Shown: piece by piece, positions 58,261 through 64,000 of the stretch | Numbering within the stretch: the stretch's first letter is position 1 | Layout: every line of letters starts with the position of its first letter | NCBI GenBank assembly: GCA_964016885.1 | Contig: OZ024744.1 | Location: 65,849,735 to 65,913,734, forward strand | Reading direction: 5' to 3' | DNA length: 64,000 bases | Source: Eledone cirrhosa | Lineage: Eukaryota; Mollusca; Cephalopoda; Octopoda; Eledonidae | The notes under the pieces: model-generated | What the model was told of the DNA's origin: nothing | Database searches by the model: none | The model's input: only the letters and a program-made list of their open reading frames with translations | Program-made: the position numbers and the translations under genes

Positions 58261-58317
58261 ACATATATACATGTTAACACCCAAAACATGCATAGGTATA
58301 TATCCCATTCCCGCAAA

Positions 58318-58676
58318 ACATGCCAGCAGGGAAAAAAAATACGCCAATGATGATGATGATGATGATGACCATGATGATGATGATGACGATGATGATGATG
58401 CCATGTATATAATAATTACATTTGTCAAAACATATATAATGAATGTATATAGAAATGTTTGTATATATATTATGTGTGCATATATGAATATATGTGTGTA
58501 TGTATATATATATATATATAGATGTAATATAGATGCATATATATATATATGAATATGACTATATATATATATATACAATATATATTATATACATATATGT
58601 GCACATATATATGGCCACAAATCATGGGAGTGCTCAATGCAGGTGGAGAAGCAGAGCAGGTATAGAGGAAGATATA

Positions 58677-58717
<41 letters not shown>

Positions 58718-58750
58718 CGAAGGAATTGTGGTAAGGAAGCAAATGGATCA
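58318..58750. repeat. SINE-B tail scrap with GAT tract, then TA repeats
   Basis: CAGCAGGGAAAAAAAATACG then (GAT)n at 58345-58400, followed by TA-rich sequence. Confidence 0.75.
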
Positions 58751-58753
58751 TAA

Positions 58754-58896
58754 CGTATCAGAGTACTCAATACTTAGGGTAGTAGAGTGGGTAATAGGAA
58801 AATGTTTGACCCCGACGGCAGGGCTCAAGCTATTTCTGGACTCCAGAAATAGATGTCGAAACGGCTTGAGCTCTGCCGTCGGGGTCATACATTTTC

Positions 58897-58905
<9 letters not shown>
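58754..58905. repeat. Palindromic element, GC-rich hairpin, copy 2
   Basis: Left flank CAGAGTACTCAATACTTAGG and GTGGGTAATAGGAAAA equals the complement of 22620-22665. Arms AGGAAAATGT-TGACCCCGACGGC pair with the right side. The centre TTTCTGG / CCAGAAA has an ACT loop. One arm carries an extra GATGTCGAAACGG, so the hairpin is asymmetric. Confidence 0.85.
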
Positions 58906-58938
<33 letters not shown>

Positions 58939-59083
58939 ATGAATTGCATATAAATGCCATAGTTTTTTGAGGCAGTATTTAAATTCATGTATAAATAATG
59001 TTATGCTTACTACAATCTAATATTAGACTATTTAAATTGCTGCCTTTGGAATCAAGTCCATCTAAGAAGCAGATTATTTTGGT
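58906..59083. other. GT tract and unassigned sequence
   Basis: (GT)n at 58909-58932, then AT-rich sequence without features. Confidence 0.6.
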
Positions 59084-59395
59084 AATGTTACTTGTGATAG
59101 ACTGGTGACATATCCTGGTGGAGATTTATCTCTCATCCTCTCTGTTGTGTTTCTATATACAACACTATATTACTACATTACCACAGTCCACCTAGGTACC
59201 ACCAGATAATGTTACCTGTGATAGACTGGTGACATATCCTGGTAGAGATTTATCTCTCATCCTCTCTACTGTGTTTCTATATACAACACTATAGTACTAC
59301 ATTACCACAGTCCACCTAGGTACCACCAGATTATCTGGTAATGTTACCTGTGATAGACTGGTCTCATATCCAGGGGAATATTTATCTCTTATCTA
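59084..59395. repeat. Direct repeat of 124-132 bp, two and a half units
   Basis: Units start at AATGTTAC at 59084, 59208 and 59340. Shared blocks: GATAGACTGGTGACATATCC, TACAACACTATA and CAGTCCACCTAGGTACCACC. Confidence 0.92.
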
Positions 59396-60084
59396 CAAAA
59401 TATCACAAAACAGTGTTTAAAATTTCCCCAAAGCCAAGGAGACCTTTCTATATTTAACAGATGCTGGGTCTGTGTTTACTATATTTTGAAATATAATAAA
59501 AATTTTATTTTTATTTTACAGTTCCATCTAAATTCAACCCCCCCCCCAAAATTCCACCCTGAAAAATTCCTCTCCATGAAAATTTAACCATACAAAAACA
59601 GTTTCCATGTAAATCTGTAAATTTCTCCATGATAGAAAAAAGAAAAATAAAGTATGAGGACAAAAAGGAAAACTAACAGCAAAGTTAAAAATGCAAATTT
59701 TGTGCAAACAGTCACTTAATTGTCACATGGAAATTTTTATGGGGTTAAAATTTTTGAGGGTGGAATATACATAGTGGAATTTTCATGAAAAAAAAAAAAA
59801 GAAATATTTTCTCTTGTTTATTTAAATAGAAATGTTATTTGGTGAAAGACAGCAGTTGTGAACAATGGAAGGTTGTCTGTCTATTTGAATGTTTTGAAAT
59901 ATGTTGAAGTCTAAATTATTGATTACAGAGTGTGTTCGGCATAGATGGACTGTTGAGGTAAAATATTAGTTTGGGACTGTTTTATTTTTGTTGCTGTTGT
60001 TGTTGTTATTTATTCGTCCAGTTAGTCACGACTGAACTGAATAGACAGACATATGATCCATGACATTCCAGCCATGACTATCCA
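59396..60084. other. Unassigned AT-rich sequence
   Basis: No feature recognised except C10 near 59540 and a GTTGTT run near 59990. Confidence 0.5.
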
Positions 60085-60560
60085 GTCCTCGTGGGGGGGG
60101 GGGGCGGGTAGATGTGTAGGAGGACTACATTATTTAGTGTTGTTACCACCAAAACCATCAACCACCCCCACCCCCATCATCACCACCACTTCAACCCCCT
60201 GCCTCCCCAAAAATACCACTAGCCCCCATAACCACCACCACCACCTTCTCCACCACCACCATAACCACTACCACCACCACCACCACCACCTTCACCACCA
60301 CCACCATAACCACTATCACTGCCACCAGCAGCAACAGCAGCAGCACCACCAGCACCATCACCACCCCTCTTCACCACCACCACCACCATAATAACCACCA
60401 CAACCATCTCCATCACCACCACCCTCTTCACCAACATCACCACCACATCCTCTTCACCCGCACCTCTCCTTCTTCATCATCACCACCAACACCACCCCCT
60501 CTTCATCACCACCACCACCACAAGTCCCCCCACCTCCACACACTCCTCTTCATCATCACC
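60085..60560. repeat. CAC/ACC trinucleotide-rich tract
   Basis: G10 at 60095, then a long C- and A-only region of ACC/CCA repeats with TTC patches. Pro- and His-rich frames are artefacts. Confidence 0.9.
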
Positions 60561-61049
60561 ACCACCACACACATATATATGTACATAAACAAATATAAAC
60601 AATGAGCCTGATACAGTTTCCATCTAGCAATTTCATTCTCCTTTTGTTTTTAACCTTTCCTCCACAACCTAAGAGTTTTTCAGTTTATTGCTCCTCTAAG
60701 CCTCTTATCCAATCTACCTTTCTCTAGCAAAAACTTTAATCTATGTATTTCCTTATTCTTTAAATATTTTTTTAATCATTTCTATAATCCTTTAAATATT
60801 TATATGTATCTATTACTCCCTCCTGATTTTGAAGGCAGCTCATTTTAAAACATTTCATCATAATTCTATTAGGCAATCAGTTTACTAATGAAAAACTTAG
60901 TTATCTTATAAAATTGCTTCAAATGATTGGTTATTTCCAAAATTAACTGAAGCACATAGACAGTGTATTTCATTAGAAATACAGTAACAAAAGAGTTAAT
61001 ACCTGTTGGACTTAGTATTATTTTGTCACTTTATCAGTAATTTATCATT
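60561..61049. other. Unassigned AT-rich sequence
   Basis: No feature recognised. The stretch near 60970-61000 shares TTTCATTAGAAATACAGTAA with the complement of the 765-1310 repeat. Confidence 0.5.
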
Positions 61050-61845
61050 TTAACCCTTTAGCATCTAAACCGGCCGTATCCAGCCAGAATTCTCTCACCT
61101 CTTTCTGTTCAAACCAGTTGTAACTGGTCACTTATTAAGGTATTGTTCTCAAAATAAATAATATCAAAATGCCATAGATTCGATATTATGTGAGATAAAG
61201 CCTTTACCATGAAAATATAATCTATATATATAAAACTGAGGATGTCTGTCTGTGTGTGAGTTTAAATCCCTAAAACTAGAGAACCACCCAACCGACTGTT
61301 TTCAAACTTTACACATGTAATACTTAAGTTTCAGGGAGTGTTCTCTGCCAAAAAATTTTTCAAATTTTCAATGCCCTAGGGACCACATTAGGCGATTTAG
61401 CGATCTCTCTCTATAATTCTTAGTCTTTCTCTTTTTAGATAGATACATACATATAACGTCGCGCCCTTATAATATCTGTCTGTATGTCTGGCTGTCTGCA
61501 TTACGTCACTTCCTACAATTCGCTCTGCGTCTAGAACACACCCTTATAATATCTGTCTGTATATCTGGCTGTCTGTTGCCTCCGGTTATTCTGCCACCCT
61601 TGCTCAATACAAATCTCACACTCATTCCCCAAACAGTTGGTAAGTGCACACAACTTCTTCCTCACGTTTTAAGCCACAGTGTTATTACTTACGTACCACC
61701 AGACTCTTACTTCTTTGCCATCCGTGGTTGTGGCAATACTAAGCTTAGCTAAGGCGGTTATATATTTCACAATACCTTATCCCGTGCAACCCCGGGTACC
61801 ACTGTTAGTAGGAAATATAGAGTAATGTAAATGATAAAGGGTTAA
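61050..61845. mobile_element. TTAA-flanked MITE, piggyBac-like, copy 3, interrupted
   Basis: TTAA at 61050-61053 and 61842-61845. CCCTTTAGCATCTAAA left and ATGATAAAGGG right are inverted ends. MITE sequence runs 61050-61220 and 61809-61845. Removing the 588-bp insert gives continuity with copy 2. Confidence 0.8.
61221..61808 (+). mobile_element. Helitron-like element inserted in MITE copy 3
   Basis: Starts TCTATATATATAAAACTGAG and ends CCACTGTTAG, inserted between A and T (ATATAA | TAGGAAAT) with no target duplication. Near the 3' end CCCGTGCAACCCCGGGT can form a hairpin before the terminus. TC start, A/T target, absent duplication and 3' hairpin fit a Helitron, though the end is TTAG rather than CTAG. 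No protein coding. An internal repeat CTTATAATATCTGTCTGTAT occurs twice (about 61466 and 61542). Confidence 0.78.
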
Positions 61846-62871
61846 TGTGATTTATTGCAAGTTAAATTATTTCAATTTACTGTATATACTCATATATAAG
61901 CTTAGAAATATGTGACAAAAAAAAAAAAAAAAATTGATGGTAAATGAGGGGAGAGGGAGGATCGACTTATATTCAAAGTCAATATTTTGCTGATATTTTT
62001 TCACCAACTTTAATGCAACTCTATGCAAATGAAGTGCTAAAATATTTTTGCTTTGAAGGTGGAAATATTACACCAGTTTCACTTTCAACATGAAATTCCT
62101 CTTTCCTACTGTTTTTGATGTGTTTTGAATGAATATGGCCTTTAAAAATGGTCAGAAATTGGTAAAACAAAAAAAAAATCATTACATAATGGAGTTACTA
62201 CTATACTCTAAACGACACTTACAGTATTTTAAATATCATAACATAAAAACTTCATAAATATATTTTCCACAGATGAGAATTTCAAAACCACACCACCTAA
62301 ACATAATGTGTTGATACCCTGCTTCAGCTCATAAATGGCGTTTGGATTTTTTTACTTATTTCTCAGACATAAAATAGGGGTCAGCTTATATTTGAATGGA
62401 CTTATATTCAAGTATATAGGTAATTATATTTATTATTATAATGGTCCAAAATAATTTTAAATTGTGTGAAAAGGTACACAAACTCTTACCATGACCCTCA
62501 TAAAATAATAATGATAAATATTGTGTACAGTGCTCAGGTACACTACAATTCATCAAAGGTGCATGTATAGTACATAGAATGATGTACAAATGTGAGGAAA
62601 GTAAACAGTGTATGAGTCATGATATATCATGATAGACAGATACATGCGTACACGTGTATGGAGAGGGAATATAAGGTGTAGTGTTAGCACATTTCAGGAA
62701 TCATGGAAGTTTTAACGGATGCAGTGTCCTAACAGCTAACAACTGATGTAGGTGGTTTGTTCCATGCTTCAGCAACTCTGAGCATGAAAAATGTTTCCAA
62801 AAGTCATTGGAACTGTACTGTTTTCTGACTTTGTAAGCATGGTGGCTGGTTCACTGAGAGTCATTTTCCCG
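61846..62871. other. Unassigned AT-rich sequence
   Basis: A16 run near 61918, then AT-rich sequence. TTATATTCAA-type phrases recur (61969, 62402). No exon recognised. Confidence 0.5.
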
Positions 62872-63030
62872 TCATTTTAACGTCTATTTGGTTCCAAGCT
62901 TGCATGGGTTAAATGGGTAGTCACATTTTGAGACTAGTTAGGCCTGGAGATGATGTCTTGCTCATATGAGCCTGTATTTTGACTTTGTTTCTACAGTTGG
63001 ATGCCCTTCCTAATGCCAACCATTACAGGG
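62872..63030 (-). repeat. LINE/SINE tail that seeds the 48-bp array
   Basis: TTTTAACGTCTATTTGGTTC, CAAGCTTGCATGGGTTAAAT and TTGGATGCCCTTCCTAATGC follow the order of LINE-A tail sequence on the minus strand. It runs into GGTGGACTGGGTGCTTTTTA, the first satellite unit. Confidence 0.8.
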
Positions 63031-64000
63031 TGGACTGGGTGCTTTTTATCATGTCACCAGTATGACCACCTTACAGGATCGACTGGGTACTTTTTATCAT
63101 GTCACCAACATGACCACCTTACAGGAGGGACTGGGTACTTTTTATCATGTCACCAACATGACCACCTTACAGGAGGGACTGGGTACTTTTTATCATGTCA
63201 CCAACATGACCACCTTACAGGAGGGGCTGGGTACTTTTTATCATGTCACCAACATGATGACTTTACAGGAGGGACTGGGTACTTTTTATCATGTCACCAA
63301 CATGACCACCTTACAGGAGGGACTGGGTACTTTTTATCATGTCACCAACATGACCACCTTACAGGAGGGACTGAGTACTTTTTATCATGTCACCAACATG
63401 ACCACCTTACTGGAGGGACTGGGTACTTTTTATCATGTCACCAACATGACCACCTTAGAGGAGGGGCTGGGTACTTTTTATCATGTCACCAACATGACCA
63501 CCTTACAGGAGGGACTGGGTACTTTTTATCATGTCACCAACATGACCACCTTACAGGAGGGACTGGGTACTTTTTATCATGTCACCAACATGACCACCTT
63601 ACAGGAGGGACTGGGTACTTTTTATCATGTCACCAACATGACCACCTTACAGGAGGGGCTGGGTACTTTTTATCATGTCACCAACATGATGACTTTACAG
63701 GAGGGACTGGGTACTTTTTATCATGTCACCAACATGACCACCTTACAGGAGGGACTGGGTACTTTTTATCATGTCACCAACATGACCACCTTACAGGAGG
63801 GGCTGGGTACTTTTTATCATGTCACCAACATGATGACTTTACAGGAGGGACTGGGTACTTTTTATCATGTCACCAACATGACCACCTTACAGGAGGGACT
63901 GGGTACTTTTTATCATGTCACCAACATGACCACCTTACAGGAGGGGCTGGGTACTTTTTATCATGTCACCAACATGACCACCTTACAGGAGGGACTGGGT
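63031..64000. repeat. 48-bp satellite, about 20 units, continues past window end
   Basis: Unit of 48 bp: ACCACCTTACAGGAGGGACT, GGGTACTTTTTATCATGTCA, CCAACATG. Variant units with ATGATGACTTTACAGG start at 63254, 63686 and 63830 (432 and 144 bp apart, that is 9 and 3 units). GAGGGGCT variants precede each of them. So a higher-order period based on 144 bp is present. Confidence 0.95.

Overview
This window looks like animal nuclear DNA from a coleoid cephalopod, most likely an octopus-like species. That is an inference. It rests on very abundant tRNA-derived SINEs with cephalopod-type 3' tails, LINE copies ending in (GAT)n tracts, and a very high load of CA/GT, TA and GAT microsatellites. There is no bacterial-style gene organisation. 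Nearly all long open reading frames are tandem-repeat artefacts.

The only host protein-coding sequence I can support is two internal exons of a KIF26-type (kinesin-11 family) gene on the minus strand, at 5471-5668 and 543-701. Both have canonical splice sites, both are phase 1 at each end, and together they encode a contiguous part of the kinesin motor domain. Further exons must lie left of base 1. I found no upstream exon between 5669 and 64000, so the rest of the window is probably one very long repeat-filled intron, with the first motor exon outside. One tRNA-Gly(CCC) gene or pseudogene lies at 29055-29125 (minus).

Layout. 1-6 kb: KIF26 exons among SINE-A copies and a 47-bp minisatellite. 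6-16 kb: microsatellites, 22-bp minisatellites (7.5-8.9 kb), a 10-bp array (10.5-13.3 kb) split by a SINE, and a 23-bp array with a TATAAAG motif in every unit (14.8-15.8 kb). 16-32 kb: a mosaic of SINE-B, several non-LTR retrotransposon remnants (LINE-A, C, D, E), a Penelope-like endonuclease remnant, hairpin elements and a hAT-like element. 32-37 kb: simple repeats and a 70-bp tandem repeat. 37-51 kb: LINE-A 3' ends, foldback elements, a second 23-bp satellite (41.5-44.1 kb), a Helitron-like element and MITEs. 51.3-54.7 kb: a nearly full-length but dead LINE-A. 55-62 kb: TA repeats, hairpin element, MITE carrying a Helitron insertion. 62.9-64 kb: a 48-bp satellite running off the window edge.

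Names used below are local labels. LINE-A is an RTE-like element (apurinic endonuclease, RT, Cys/His finger, GAT tail). LINE-C, D, E and F are other non-LTR remnants. SINE-A is a tRNA-derived SINE ending near AAAAGTAGAAACAATT. SINE-B is a tRNA-derived SINE whose 3' part matches the LINE-A tail. F2, F3, F4 and G are short hairpin or foldback repeat families.

The most interesting signals are four. First, hammerhead-ribozyme-like cores recur in several foldback families, in the same window as a Penelope-like endonuclease remnant. Second, the 48-bp satellite appears to have grown out of a LINE/SINE tail. Third, a Helitron insertion has exact boundaries defined by an empty-site copy elsewhere in the window. 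Fourth, two unrelated 23-bp satellites both show higher-order structure.
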